Assembly (NCBI GenBank): GCA_035236585.1
Contig: CP141133.1
Coordinates: 46,951,729-47,015,728, forward strand
Direction: 5' to 3'
Length of the DNA stretch: 64,000 nucleotides
From: Warburgia ugandensis
Lineage: Eukaryota; Streptophyta; Magnoliopsida; Canellales; Canellaceae
The notes under the pieces were generated by a model. The model saw nothing but the letters and a program-made list of their open reading frames with translations. It ran no database searches and was not told the DNA's origin. The position numbers and the translations under genes are program-made. The stretch's first letter is position 1. The number at the start of each line of letters is the position of its first letter. Of the stretch, positions 47,665-60,472 are shown piece by piece.

Positions 47665-49879
47665 GAGCTCTTGGGCGCCTCTAATGGCATCCTAAAAGCT
47701 TGGGAAAAACCCATCGTGGAGAAGCAACCAAGAGGAGAAACATTGAGAAAAACCCAGCAACGAACCAGGTATGCCCAAATTCCCTCCAAACCCGTCTTCC
47801 CCTTAGTCCTAGGCTAAGTTTCCCTAAGTTTTTGCATGAAAAATCATGCAAAACAGAGCCCTAGAGAATCACAAAGGACCCAGGGATGATCCCTGGGGCA
47901 CACTAGTTCAACAGGGTCGAACCAGGGCGTCCCGAGGACGCCCCGGTCCCCCACTGAACAAAACACGTCGACTGCATGCGAGAGAAACCAGCGGGTGCGA
48001 CGCGCCCACAAATGAGAAAGTAGGGTGGAAGCCAGGGTGTGTCTGCAAATGCGCCCGCTGAGGTGCCTGCCGCTGACACGGGACGCGTTAGCATCCCAGG
48101 CTTCCACCTCATTTCATTTGACCTTTTATGTACATGTGATACTAAAAAGCTTATAACTTGAGATCTAGGGCTCTGATTGAGGTGCCGTAAAAGGTGTTGT
48201 GTCCGTGTCGACAACGAGAACACACCCAAACTCTAAAATACTTGATCAAGGTCCAATCTAAGGTGGGCACGACCCATAGACTATGGTAGTGGAGCGGGGC
48301 CAATAAATCTTTGTAAACTTGATGATGCCAAGGCCCAATTAAGACCTTAGGACACCCATAGGCATGGGGATGAACCCTTAATGCCTAAGTAGTAAGATCA
48401 ACCACTCTAAAACCTATAGAAATAGGCCAAACTAACCTTGTTCCGCTAAACCATGTTCAGGAGCGTATAAGGACAAAGGAGCTTGCATGACTAAACCAAG
48501 TAAGTGCTCTATCGCTACTAGACTTTTAAAAAGAGCCGTGATTGTTTTGAATGCATGTTTTAAGTATAAGTTATATGATTTGTTTAGCATAACTTAATCT
48601 TATAAACGAATTTAGCATACCTATGACAAATACATTATGCATAGACATGTTTTGCAAGCAATTGCATATATTGCATGATTTGTGAGCATTGAGTTCTTGA
48701 AAAAATTACATGTCCTTGAGGGTTACCAAAATACGCCGGAGTGCCCAAAAGCCGCTGGGTAGGCAGTTGTGGGGGCCAGGCAGTTGTGAGGGACCCAAAG
48801 AGGACAGGTTTTGAAAAAGAGGTTTTTGATTGTTTGGTCTTATATGATTTGGGCTAATAAGCTCGTGGGCGCTATGTCGAGAGGTCTGGGTTGGCCTCTA
48901 GCCTCTACCACTACTAGGTGGAATGGGTACCAAGCCCAAAAAGGGCAACATCCCTACATCGACTGCATGTGGTACAGGGGGCTACCACTGCTGTCACGGC
49001 ACTAGGTCGATGTGTCATATGCCCCACTGAGGCTATAACCGAGTGTCCTCAGGTACCCGGGGACCACACGGCGACGAGGTCGTGGGCATAGTTTGGGCCC
49101 TATGGTTTCGTGGATTTACTTGCATTGCATATGGCATGACATGAGGTTGGTTGACCATACCATACCAGATATCCATGAGTTGGGTTCAGTTGAGCATCTT
49201 ATGCATCATTATGTTTATGATATATGATACTTTCGACTTGGTTTGTGTGATTCTTTAAGCTGTTAGTATTCTAATCTGACAATGGTTTTTGATATTGATA
49301 TTGAACATGAGTGTTCAAACATGCACATGTTTTAAAGAGCATATGATTTTAAACATAGCATGCATTGTAAAACTAGTAGTGATAGACTCCTACTGAGTAT
49401 AGTATATACTCACCCAATCCTCAACATTTTTTAGACACAAAGTAAGCACTTAAGGACAAAGTACGCCTGTGACAGACGACACCCAGATTAAGTGCAAGTA
49501 AGTAAACCCCTACCTTATCTTTCAATGTTACTTGATTGTAGTTACTCTCTATAGCTGAGGCTATGACTAACACTTTCTTGGGATAGAGTCAATTTAAAAC
49601 TATGCCGTGGCTAGATAATTGGAAAATGTGTTTTGACACTCGGGGTTTTATACAAAAGATTGTTTTCCAAAAACAAAAAGATTTTCATGCATTTCATATT
49701 TATAAAACAAGAGATCTCACCTTTTTATCAAATTTGCATCATATAAAACCCGGGTCGTCACAGAATCAATGGCATGTGATAAAACATAAAGAGAATCTAA
49801 TAGCATGTTCTAATAACAATGACATTTCCAATGTTATTCAAGGCCAATAAGCATTTTCCTCATCTTCTTCTATATGAGA

Positions 49880-50520
49880 ATTGTAGCTGATGTGAGAATG
49901 AGTGTAGGAGTAGGAGGAGCTAGCTCTTGACTTCTCATAATCTATAGCTTTCCCATTATCTACCATTGTAAATCCTAGTAGAACTCATTCTAGAGTTACA
50001 CTTTTAAGTGCTTGTAGGTCTCATCACTAAAACAATATGGAAGGAACAACATTGCAACCTTAGCTACTTATTTGGCATAGTGCTCCTCCCTGTTGCCCAA
50101 AGCCTTATGTAGGATATCATCCTTTGTAACAATTTTGCTTATAGTCCATCTAGGTGTTTCTAGGGTTAACTCTTTATTTAGAATTTAATTATAGGAACAT
50201 GATCAATTCCATTGATTGCACACACCTTTCTCCCATGACACTCTTTGCCTACACATTTGAGGTAATGAAATGTACGTAGTTAATTTTTACAATCAAATGT
50301 TATAATTAATTCAATCAAACATTTGATTAGCACATGCATCAAATTTAGGAGCAAGCGACACTTTATGAATTCATTCCAAGCATGTTGGTTAATGATGTTG
50401 GAATAGATGTCAGGGACTATATACAGCCTTAATGGATCATCAACATTTGGGAATATGTAGTTGTGAGTGAGGTAGGTTTTCCATTTTCTCCATTGTTCAC
50501 TACCTCACTACAAAGCATGC
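49880..50520 (-). pseudogene. Plant transposase (Ptta/En/Spm, TNPA-like) relic
   Basis: On the minus strand, near 50330-50510, the frame reads WRKWKTYLTHNYIF, DPLRLYIVP and then a WNEFIKCRLLL block, an arrangement seen in the plant transposase (Ptta/En/Spm) family. About 200 bases later, near 50090-50140, TKDDILHKALGNREEH resembles the family's conserved D-LT-ALG-EH block. Stops separate the parts. The protein would bind subterminal repeats of the element. It fits the third CACTA copy as its accessory gene. Confidence 0.45.
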
Positions 50521-52089
50521 ATCTCCTTGTCATCAGGTACATTAAAGGCAAACTATAAAGTAGAAAAAATCCCATTAGTCTATCTAGAAATAATATGATA
50601 AGGTAAGTACTATATTATATAATACAAATCATTCACATACCTTCACCATCTCTCATATTGAATCTTTGACTATTAGTGACACCTGCCTCCAATCATCAAT
50701 CATAATAAGTACTATACTTCTTATATTAGATATAGGATGCTGCACTATCACCTATCTCTTGCCCCTTACTATTGTATTGGATAGCATCTCTTGGTCCCTT
50801 TAACTTTTTGCTAATAAATATTTAATTTTTGTTGGCCTTTTCCCTTTCTCACATGAGGACCACTTAGGTTGGATTGTTCTTCATGTTCTTGATGTTCGTC
50901 ACATTCTATTTTTCCTACACAAGGTAAAAATTTCATTTAAAATAAATACATCAAAAATCACTTTTGCATTCAATATGTCAATACTTGATTAATTATCATT
51001 TTGAAATGGAAAGTCTTTGGCAATGGGTCATAAAACAACAATTCTTTTCAAGTATATTGTTTTTAAGCATTGTAAGAACTTCTCATATGAATATGACAAA
51101 GAAAATAAACAACCTAAATATTAGTGTGGATACACGAATATCCAACAAATACATAAAATTGTTAACAAATGCATGTTGACGTTATATAAGTAGTACAAGC
51201 AACATGAATCATAGGCATCAACTTTTATGTATTATTTTTTGACAGATATCGATTGATCACTTCCTTAGATGGCTAAAGAAAATTACATTAACGTTAATTG
51301 AACATCAATTAAACTACTAACATAATACCTTGGAATTAGTATATCATTTTGATTGATGAATATCAACAAATATGAATTTGCTTAAGTGGTAATGTTATGT
51401 GTATGAAAAACTTGGAAGGAAATTTATAACTAGATTTGGTAGGTTAGAGTATTCTCAACCATGGAAAGATTGGATGAATAAGATGATCGACCTAAGGTAT
51501 GAAAGGACTAGGATGAGTTATCTTAAAAGTATGGGAACCCATGAGATAGAGAATGAGGGTGAGGTAATAATCACATGATGAGAAATGAAAGGTCCTTCAT
51601 TAAGTCTATCTAGAGGTGAACATTGGGAACTAGTAAACCTAAAGAGAGTCAAAGATCCTACATCTTCTTATAGATGGATGATGTTGTAACTAGAGAATGG
51701 TAAGCTATCTTAGGATATGGATGAATGGCATATAGTTGCGTCAAGAGCATGTGAGACAAGTTATAGGGAAAGATGATGAGACACATGAGAGATAAAGGGC
51801 TAGGATTGACCATGATAGATCACCTAGTAGCCAATGTGGAAGTGTACATGGTTTTAGGACTTTTGTATAGTGGAAAAAACATGGAAACATTGTGAGTTTT
51901 GAGAATGAATTGTACATGGGATAGGTAAGAAAACACATCTTAAATGGACTAGGAAGGTAGTGTAGCATGAGATTGAGAAGTGAAGAGATGAAGGGTTGAG
52001 ATGAGAGCCTAAACACATGGAAGTCCTAAGGAGTTTGAGTAGGAGTTAAACCCCAAAACTCTAGAGGGTGAAACTACAATATAGTAGAG
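50521..52089. other. Unassigned AT-rich DNA
   Basis: No supported gene is visible. The frame 50964-51179 is unremarkable and AT-driven. From about 51400 the composition shifts toward purine-rich text on the plus strand. Confidence 0.4.
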
Positions 52090-52330
52090 GGGATCTCACC
52101 CTAGAATTGAAGTTAGAAAACAATGGAAACTAGAGGAGAAACAAGAGAGAAAATGTGAAGCTAAGGGGAGAAGAAAGAAAGAGAAAAATGTTGCAACCAA
52201 GGAGAGAGAGGAAAGGACAAAAGGAGAAGCAAGAAAGGAGGAAGAGAGAATGATAAAAGGAAAAAGGGAGAAAGAGATGAAGATGATAGAAACTAGAGAA
52301 GGAGAAATCATAGGTAGCGGTATGGAGCTT
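52090..52330 (+). repeat. Purine tract, AGAGGAG-rich
   Basis: Almost uninterrupted A and G, with GAGAGGAGA and AAGAAAG words. It gives spurious serine/phenylalanine-rich frames on the minus strand (52096-52311). It resembles the leader regions of the LTRs. Confidence 0.7.
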
Positions 52331-55179
52331 TCATAAGCTAGAGATTTCTAAACTCTTAGTAAATCATGTTGAGAAAATTAAATTATTTTTTCTTTTTAAA
52401 CTTTTTTCACACTTAACATCGTACATGTTTCATGCTATGTTTCGTTCATGAATTTCATGGTTTTGATTGAGGTTTTGACATTCTTATCTAGGAGCTATTC
52501 ATGACTATAGATGGTAAAACATGGATGATAATTAGATAAGGCATATGCATGAATTAATATATGATATTCGACCTTCCTAATTGCAGCTTTCATGCCAGAA
52601 GTAGGTATTGAATCCTTGATAGTTAGCAACTATTATCAAGAATGTTTTGCTATGAAATTCATAGCATCTTGCTCTATAATTGATTTTTAATCTTATCACA
52701 AGGGATGTGTTTGAAAATCTGATTGGAATTATGCTTGAATTCCATGATGTTATCCACTAAATCTTAACTATTCTTGCGGTTCCTGCAAACGGGTTTAAGA
52801 CCCTATAAAAAAAATTGCTTACTATTATTTTAGAAAAAGACTAATTTCTTTGAGAAATTTGAACCTGATATTCTATAATTAATAAGGTTCATTCAAGAGC
52901 TAAAATATTGCACAAATATCAATGTTCAATAATAATTACTACAAGTGCATGGTTCGACTGAAGTATAGAAGCGACAAATACTAGTTGATCCCATAAGGAC
53001 TCCTTTAATGTGGAGTTAATTAAAATTAAGTTATCCCACTCTAGCCTAGCCAACATTCAAGGAAAGAAAACAAAACTAAATAACTTATTAAGTAATTAAA
53101 AAAAAAGGAAATAAACTTTGAAAGCAAAGCAACTAAGGGAAAACAAACTTTTAATTAATGACTTGTTTACAATGGAAATTAAATACACTAAGAGAGGAAA
53201 GAAAATAAAACAAATAACAAGACTTCCTCGAAGTGTTCACTATAGGAGTCCTTTGTTGTGTCACTCAATAAGACTCTTTATATGTCCTCTTCTTTTCTTG
53301 GCTTGAATTCCACTTTACAGTCTTCTTATTATGTCACTCAATAAGGACTTGTACACATCTCTTCAACCCATGTTACACTACTTTACAAACAAGATTTTCT
53401 CATTTCCTTAATCCAACATGGCACAAACCCAATGTAATCCTCAACCTTGCTTTAGGATTGGAAAGACTCTCTAGCTACCATAGAATGGAACAAGGCTTCT
53501 TTTCATATCCTTATATTCTCAAATTCCAAAAATGAAAAAAGAAAGGTGGAAGGCTAGAAGAGAAGATGGATGCATGTGACACTATAAGGTGTGAGAATTG
53601 GAATGTATGTAATCCAAGAGTGATGGAGGAAGCATGTAAGGCTATAGAAGGAATGGTGTACAATGGTTAATGGAGGTGGGAGCATGAGAGTGTAATGGGT
53701 ATGGATGAAGATTGTGTGCAATGGAATGGGAAGAAAGGTGATGGGAGATAAGTGGTGCATCAAAGGCAAAATAGTAGGTAAGATGTGTGCAAAACATGCA
53801 AGGGTTGTGTGCACTTATGCTAAGATGGGATGGGGAGACGCGAATGCTATGAAGGAAGTAAAGGAAGGTGTAAGATGTGTTATGCATGCAATAAAGAGAG
53901 GTGGAGGGTGTGAAAGGGAGAAAGTATGTGGAGGCATGGATTCTAAGGGATGTGGGTGAATGATACATGTAATCTTAAGGTGGGCTGGTGCTAGGCATGG
54001 AAGGGATGAGATGTGGTAAAGAGAAGAAGGGAATGAGAGAGGATAGGAAAAGAAAGAAGGAAAGTGGGATCAGTTGAGCTTCCTACCTCTTCTAGAAAGT
54101 ATGTGGACTTGTGATCTTGGGGTAGCCTTGGAAAAGGTGATCTCTCTCCCTTTATTTCTCTTAAGGGTGGCTTTATGATATAGGGAAAGGTAAGAGATTC
54201 CTTTCTCCTTGTTCTTACCCCTATTTATAAAGTTTTTTGAATGAAAGCCCTAGGAATGGATGGCTAAGATCTAAGGAGATGTTTGGAAGGATGGCTAGGA
54301 TTTAAGGGAGGATGGAGGAAAGAGTAATGAATGGGAGAAAATAGGGAAGTGAAATGGTTTAGTGGGAAGGTGTTCGATGTGAAATGCCAATGGAATATGT
54401 TTTGGATGAGATATAAAGGGGTAGAAAGTAAGGGATAAGGGTGAGTGGGAAAGAGAGCAAGTGGCAAGAGAAATAGGATAGGTGGGAAGGAAAGAGATAG
54501 GAAGAAAGTGGAGAGAATCAAGGAAGGATGGTGGGAATGGGAAGGAACATGGTAGGAGGCATAGAAATCTTCTTCCGTGTGTTGGAATGTTCATAAAGTC
54601 TAAAACAATTGCAGTCTATTGTGTGGCAATGGATAAATGGGATCTTTCCTTCAATTTTTTATTTAACTTTTCAACAAGGAGTGGAAATTAGAAGGTCATC
54701 TTTACGAGTTTCTTTGGTTGAAGTGTTCTTATCCTAAAAGGTCATCTTTACAAGTTTCTTTACTTTCCACCATTAGATATAGTTGCTTAGAGTGGATGGC
54801 CTAGATTCCATTGAAATTTCCTTATCCACTCTAGGTGTCCCCTTATTTTTCTTCTCCATCCCACCATAAATTTCTCCACCCAATTAGCTCCCCTTAGAGT
54901 GGGATGTCTCCCCCATGTAATGTATATTTTTTCTCCTTAAAAATAGGTGGACATCACATCGAAAAATCTCAACCAATGGACTTTCAATCTGGTCTTCATT
55001 GTAGGCATCTTGTCATTAATCTATCCTTGTTTGAGTGAGTATCCATTGGGTTCTTAGAATTTTCATGAACAAGGTCATGTCTTGGCCTTTAAGTGCTTGG
55101 AAAGTATGATGATTTTCACCTGTGGATTCTTTGTACATTGTCTCGCTCTTTACCCCTTTATTTTCTCCACTTATATTCC
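52331..55179. other. Unassigned DNA with a second purine-skewed kilobase
   Basis: No convincing gene is visible. 52940-53040 contains CAAGTGCATGGTTCGACTGAAGTATAG and CCCATAAGGACTCC, phrases I associate with gypsy internal or spacer DNA, unproven. A 75-base duplication around TGTCACTCAATAAG lies at 53256-53345. Bases 53540-54560 are heavily G/A-rich on the plus strand. Frames there (53554-53968, 54264-54594, both minus; 53705-53959, plus) owe their openness to the skew. Confidence 0.4.
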
Positions 55180-57234
55180 TTATTTTCTCATGTAATCACA
55201 AAGGATTGAATGTGATTCACCACCTTTCATTGTAGAACTTGTGTGGGTCCTTAAGGTGGCCACCTCTTTTGATTGAGTAGGAAAGAGAGTCATCATGATG
55301 ATCATCATCAAGACCTTATCATGTTTTGGGTCAACCACATGAATCTTGTTCCTGCATTCCCATGTACTAAGTGTCATGGCTTCATTTAGTCCCAAAGTTT
55401 TTAAATCTTTTCTCACCAATTCTATTCATGTTGTTTTGGGCCTTCCCCATGCCCTTTTATAACCTTTGAATTAGATTGCCTCTCACTTCTTCTAATTGGT
55501 GTTGTTTTGGGTCTTCAATGGACATGCCCAAACCATTTGACTCTAGTCTTTGTCATCTTATTACCTAATGTTTTCAATCATAATCATATCCTTTCTTGAC
55601 TTGCCACTCATCCATCTCAACATCCTCATTTCCACTTTACATCATATGAACACAATTTTCATTAACTACCCATAAATCATGACCGGCCTTATAACCATCG
55701 TATAGAATTTTCTTTTTAGTTTGAATGACACCCACTAATCACATAAAACTCTTGATGTGCATCTTCATTTATTCCAAGCCACTTGGATTCTCTAGGTAAC
55801 AACATCTCTTTCAATTTCTCCACTCTCATGAATCATCGTTCCTATTTAATGAAGTCATCTTTTTATGGGGACTTCTTAGTTATCAATCTTTACTAGTGCT
55901 CAACTCCTGCTCCACTCCTTGCTTAAATTATATTACATATACTCTATCTTAGTTCATCTGATTTTAAATCCCTTAGGTTTGAATGCTTCTCTCCATAGTT
56001 CTAGCTTTGTATTTACTCCCTCCCTTATTTCATCAATTAAAACTATATCATCTGCAAGTAGCATGCACCATGGAATCTCCTCATGCAGATGTTTTGTTAA
56101 CTCATCCATAACCAACATGAAAAGGTAGTGGTTCAATGCTGATCCTTGGTAAAATGCTATAGTGATAGGAAAATTACCCATCTCTCTGCTAGTGGTCTTA
56201 ACATTTATTACTGCTCCATCATGCGTATATTTAATTATATATATATATATATACATACCCCATGAAACCCTTTATCGCCCAACACCCTCCATATTAACTC
56301 TCTAAGAACTTATCATAAGCTTTCTCTATGTCAATAAAGACCATGTGGAGGTCCTTCCTCCGCTCCCTGTATTTCTCTATCAATTGGCTTAGTAAGAACA
56401 TAGCTTCCATGGTGGACCTTCTAAGCATGAAACCAAAATAGTTCTTTATTATACTTATGCCATAGCATCTTCTCAATCACTCTTCTAAAAAGCTTCATAG
56501 AGTGGCTCATAAGTTTGATCCATCGATAATTGATGCAGCTCTGTATTTTTCCTTCATTATTACTAATTTGTACAATAGAGCTTCTCCTCCATTCATCCAA
56601 TATTTTCTTTGATTTTATAGTCTTATTAAACAACTTTGTCAACCAAACTACTTTAATATCTCCCATATGCTTCCAAACCTCTATTAGTATACCATCAGAC
56701 CCAAAGGCCTTTCCTAATTTGATCTTTTTCAAAGAATTTTTCAATTTAGGGATTTTAATCCTATAGTCGCATCTATAATGTCCAATGTTATTTAGGTTTA
56801 TAGTACTTTCAATCCCTATATTCTCATGGCAAATGTCAGTTAGAAATTTTTTAAAGTAACTTTCCCGCCTTTATTTGATCTAGTCATCTTTGACTAGTAT
56901 CCTTTGATCATCACTTCCAATGCACATAACGTGGTCTAAGTCCTCACCCTTCTATGCTCTTATTTTTGCATGTTTAAACACATCTTTCTCACCTTCTCTT
57001 CATCCTAGTCTATTATAGAGATAATCATATGCCTTGAGTTTAGCCTCACTTACTATTCTCTTAGCAATCTTTTTAGCATTCTTATACTATTTATAGTTTT
57101 CATTATTTCTAGTCTTTAGCCATGCTTTAAACTACACTATTTTTCTTTAATAACTTTTTGAACTGTTTTACTCCACCACCGAGTTTCCTTTATTAATTGC
57201 CTTATAGTTTTAAATACTCCTAGGATATCTTTTG
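55180..57234 (-). pseudogene. RTE-type LINE, reverse transcriptase and 3' region, decayed
   Basis: Reading leftward from 57234: FKTIRQLIKETRWWSKTVQKV, then a gap, then RT domain text at 56421-56744 (KKIKLGKAFGSDGI, ISNNEGKIQSCINYR, SHSMKLFRRVIE), 56294-56476 (DLHMVFIDIEKAYDKF) and 55954-56256 (LADDIVLIDE). In the RT active site the usual FADD is LADD. 55180-55419 has VRKDLKTLGLNEAM, the usual C-terminal end of plant RTE-clade proteins. The 5' part, including the endonuclease, is cut off at 57235 by an LTR. Several frame changes and stops make it inactive. Confidence 0.82.
56224..56253. repeat. (AT)n microsatellite inside the LINE
   Basis: About fourteen AT dinucleotides occur within the reverse-transcriptase relic, breaking the frame before the CACCCC-rich text. 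Confidence 0.85.
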
Positions 57235-57690
57235 TGATGACCCAGGTTTTTGTAACACATTTTGTAATACATTTTTCAAAGGCAGGGCCATCAATAGTAA
57301 TTTTTTTTTGCAAACAATGCAATGGAAATTTTTTTCTTTCAAATCAATTTGTAACACAACCAAATTCTCACCTCAACATACATAATACATATAAAGATTT
57401 TTGTATCAAAATAAAATTTTATTGAATGCAAGAATTATCCAGTAGTTCAGTTTAGACAACCCCTATATTACAATTACAATCCATTGTCCAAATACAATCC
57501 AAATACAAAGTACACAGTTTGTGTTCACAATCTTCAAAGAAGATACCCTGATCAGTTTGGTAGCATCTGGGCTCTTCAAGCTATACGTCCTCAAGTCTCC
57601 TTCCTTGTATATGAGATATTGTAAGCATTCAAACATTTACAATATCCTAGTAAGTTATGCTTGGTAGGGGATGTAAGAATATAATATATA
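57235..57690 (-). mobile_element. LTR of the 23577-28458 family, first part
   Basis: It starts TGTGATGACCCAGG and follows 23577-24060 closely (GTTTTTGTAACACATTTTGTAATACA, ATGCTTGGTAGGGG). It truncates the LINE at 57235. It stops near 57690, where foreign DNA begins, and resumes near 63520. Confidence 0.8.
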
Positions 57691-59029
57691 ATTTTTGTCT
57701 TTGGTTACCTTGTATAGGGGTGCAACCGCTATGACTATTAAAATCAGGAGTTCAAGTTAGCGCTCTAGCAGTCGTCAAAGCACAAGCCCAGCTATCAAAG
57801 CAGGATTGCTAACTACTGTCCTTTTGGGAGAGAGGAAAAGGTCAAAGGCATTGGTCGGCAAGGTCTTCTTTCAATCAATCCTAGGCGGGTCTCTTTTGAG
57901 AGTCCTATTGGTAGATTGTCAACATCTTTAGAGCTAAAGTAGTTCTTGCTCTTCCGATAGGGAAGACGTAGTCTGGCTCAACCATTACCTTTGATGACTG
58001 ACTACAGATGCCTACCAACATCTCACGATAGATTTAGAAACCAAAGAAAATAGACGTTAGTGCTTTACTAATTAGAATAGTTAGGGCTTTTCCTTATCTT
58101 ACTAATAGCAAGTAAGGGGCTGCTAGTTGTAGCACGCTAGTGCCCCAATAGAATAAGGCTCTTTTTTTGCGAGACTCCATCAAAATCTGCCACTCGTTGG
58201 TTGGTGTTCAATTCTTGAGACTATGCCTTCAATTCCATTCTTTGTCTCCCTAGTCGCTGGTCTGCTTGCTCGTATTGGTTCCATTTAGGCCTTCATCTTG
58301 GTAGCGTGATGTTACCAGTTGGTTATATAATAGGGTTCCATCCTTTCTGTTTTCATGTTGTTGATTTTCCAGCCCTGACTTGGTGATTGCTATGATTGAT
58401 ATAGAATAAGGTGTTCCATGGATAGTTTTCTCATTTGGAAGGGCCTCATGCAATAGCCTTGGAGAAGTGGCTTGCTTGGTTGTGAAAACCTCGAATCTGG
58501 ACATGCACTTGGTAAGGCGCCTACTCCCCTACTAATCAAGGGCTTCCACCTCGAGCATTTAACAAAATCAATGATTGAAAGACTAATCATGGTTACTTGT
58601 GGAAATCATGTCAACTTGGGATTGGGAGTGTGGACCGGTTGGCCAGTGCTGCCAATCAGCCTGGGCAACTGGGCAAGGCGTGAACGGTGTTGGCCCCTTC
58701 TCTGGATGCAGACCTGGATCTCAAGCAAATAGTGATGAGCGAGACAGGTGCAAGCGAGAGGATCCGAAATACTTTTTTTTTAACCTTCTTAAGCAAGATA
58801 GTTGCTCCTCTCCTAAAGCTATTGCTCCTGTAGAGCTTCCACCTTCCCTATGCTAAATCAAAGGAGCTACTAGAATAGCTAAGGTAGTAGCCTTAGATTT
58901 AGCTGTAGCAGCGAGTTTTCAAGCTAGTTTCATTTAGCTGTAGTTGATTTGGATTGAAAGCCTGTAGCAGCTTGCACTCGATTGAACTCACACAGGAAGC
59001 AGTCTTACCCAACGACATTATAGGACGTC
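57691..59029. other. Unassigned part of the organelle-like block
   Basis: This has mixed base composition with no visible low-complexity DNA and short overlapping frames on both strands (58250-58504 minus; 58472-58732 plus). None has a domain I recognise. The word style (TAGCTGTAGCAGC near 58900, CTCCTAAAGCTATTGC near 58811) is unlike the LTRs around it. Confidence 0.4.
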
Positions 59030-60290
59030 AACATTGGCCAATGAGGAGATTAGGCGGCAGTTGAAAGAGCTACTAAAAAATGGTCATGGTTGGCCCAGTA
59101 CATCCTCTTGTGCCTCGCCCCTATCTCTAAAGGGTCTTAGTGCTGAAGAAGGCTCGTGGCGCATCCGCGTGGATTAGGATTATGGCACCCTTAACAAGAT
59201 CACAATAAAGAATCGCTATCCTTTGCCAAGGATAGATGTCTGATTCCCATTTGACTAGTTGAGGGAGCTCGTTACTTCACCAAGATAGACTTGAAGTCGG
59301 GATACCACCAAGTGCAAGTGGTGGAAGGCGTTGGAAGACCGCGTTAAAGACAAGGCAAGGGTTATGTGAATGGATCGTCATGCCATTCGGATTACGGTAA
59401 GGCCAAGGCACCTGCAACCTTTATGCGGCTAATGAACGATGTTCTTAGGCCTTATTTAGATTGGATGAATTCATCACGCTCCACGACGACAACATCTAGT
59501 TTATAGCAAGACCCGGGAGGAGCATCTGAAACACGTAGAGACTGTTCTAGAAACTTTGCATGAGCACCAGCAGAAAGCCCATATGGAGAAATGCTTACTT
59601 ACTTATGAGTAAAAAGGGATGAGGGAGCTAAGCTAGTATACTTAGGGCACATCATCAGCTCATCCGAGTCAAGATAGATCTTGAGAAGACGAAGTCTGTT
59701 CGGGAATGTCCAGCCCCCAAGTAGCTGACGGAGGTAACTTTAAATCCTCGGCATGACCAACTACCTCCGCACTAAAGATTCATAAAGAACTACTCCCGGT
59801 TGATCTTACTCGGGCCCAAAAAAGAAAGAGACGTTTCGATGGGGAGAGGATCCAGAGTGTGCCTGGAAGGTACTTAAGGATAAAGTCTACAAAGCACCGG
59901 TTCTGGTCATGCCAGATGTTCAGAAGCCGTTCCAAATCGAGACGGATGCTTGCGGTCATGCTTTGGGAGCCGTTTTATGGAAAGATGGCTGAGTGGTCAC
60001 TTGCCACAGTGAGGTGAGATGTTCAATACAGCCGTCTTATATACCACATATGAGAAGGAGATGTACACGATAGTGTTGGCTGTGAAAGACTGGAGGCACT
60101 ATTTGCTTGGGAAGGAGGCACTTTATGAATAGGCCACTCTGATCAACAAGCCCCTTCAGTATCTACAGAAGCAGTCTAGAGGCGCGTCATATGAAGTGAG
60201 TTTCAGTTCCTGTGAGTTGGTGATCAAGTACAAGAAAAGAAGGGCCAACGACGGTTGCAGATTTTCTGTCTAGACCCCCCTTTTTTATGT
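59030..60290 (+). pseudogene. Ty3/gypsy reverse transcriptase and RNase H relic
   Basis: The text runs from EEIRRQLKELLKNG (59045) through TLNKITIKNRYPLPRID, FTKIDLKSGYHQVQV, a FMRLMNDVLRPYLD block, LLTYE and LGHIISSS. RNase H then follows: PDVQKPFQIETDACGHALGA and KDWRHYLLGKEA. It ends at RRANDGCRFSV around 60270. Stops and small shifts occur throughout; the YLDD motif region reads HDDN. Integrase and protease are absent. The reading direction is opposite to ycf1. It may have lived in a mitochondrial genome before transfer. Confidence 0.78.
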
Positions 60291-60472
60291 TATAAGTAAA
60301 GCGTCGCACCTGCTGTTTCTACCACTTTTTTTTTTTACTTCATGGACTTTACGGCTTGTGTTGGTTCACTAAGGCTAGTTGTTGGTTCACTAATAGTTCT
60401 ATTTCCCAACACATAAAATGATTTGAGTTCAGGCTTGTTGTAATTATAGGGAATCTCTGAGCTTCCGTTTAT

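Larger units (their letters stand above)
47229..49762 (+). mobile_element. Solo LTR, related long-LTR family
   Basis: It starts TGTAATGACTCC and ends AAAACCCGGGTCGTCACA. The first 1.2 kb differs from the 35570 family, but from about 48500 the text is clearly related (TAGTAGTGATAGACTCCTACTGAG). A TATA box (TATAAATA) is at 47657-47664 and the palindrome-like motif at 47505-47530. No internal region follows, so it is a solo LTR. The flanking 5 bases GCATT and GAATC do not match well, so the duplication is decayed or was lost. It sits in the third CACTA copy. Confidence 0.82.
44735..51180 (-). mobile_element. Third CACTA copy with coding relics (minus)
   Basis: From the terminus at 44735 the element runs right. 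It matches the second copy to about 46270, then carries minus-strand coding relics at 46430-46840 and, beyond the solo LTR at 47229-49762, at 49880-50520. The opposite terminus was not found; I place the right limit at 51180 only because recognisable text ends. It may encode an accessory (TNPA-type) rather than TNP2-type protein. Confidence 0.5.

Noticed and set aside
53554-54594. Serine/proline/histidine-rich minus-strand frames and basic plus-strand frames
   Set aside because: They arise from the purine-skewed strand, overlap one another and have no motif.
58250-58856. Frames in the organelle-like block as possible mitochondrial genes
   Set aside because: No domain or known mitochondrial protein was recognised. 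They overlap on both strands.
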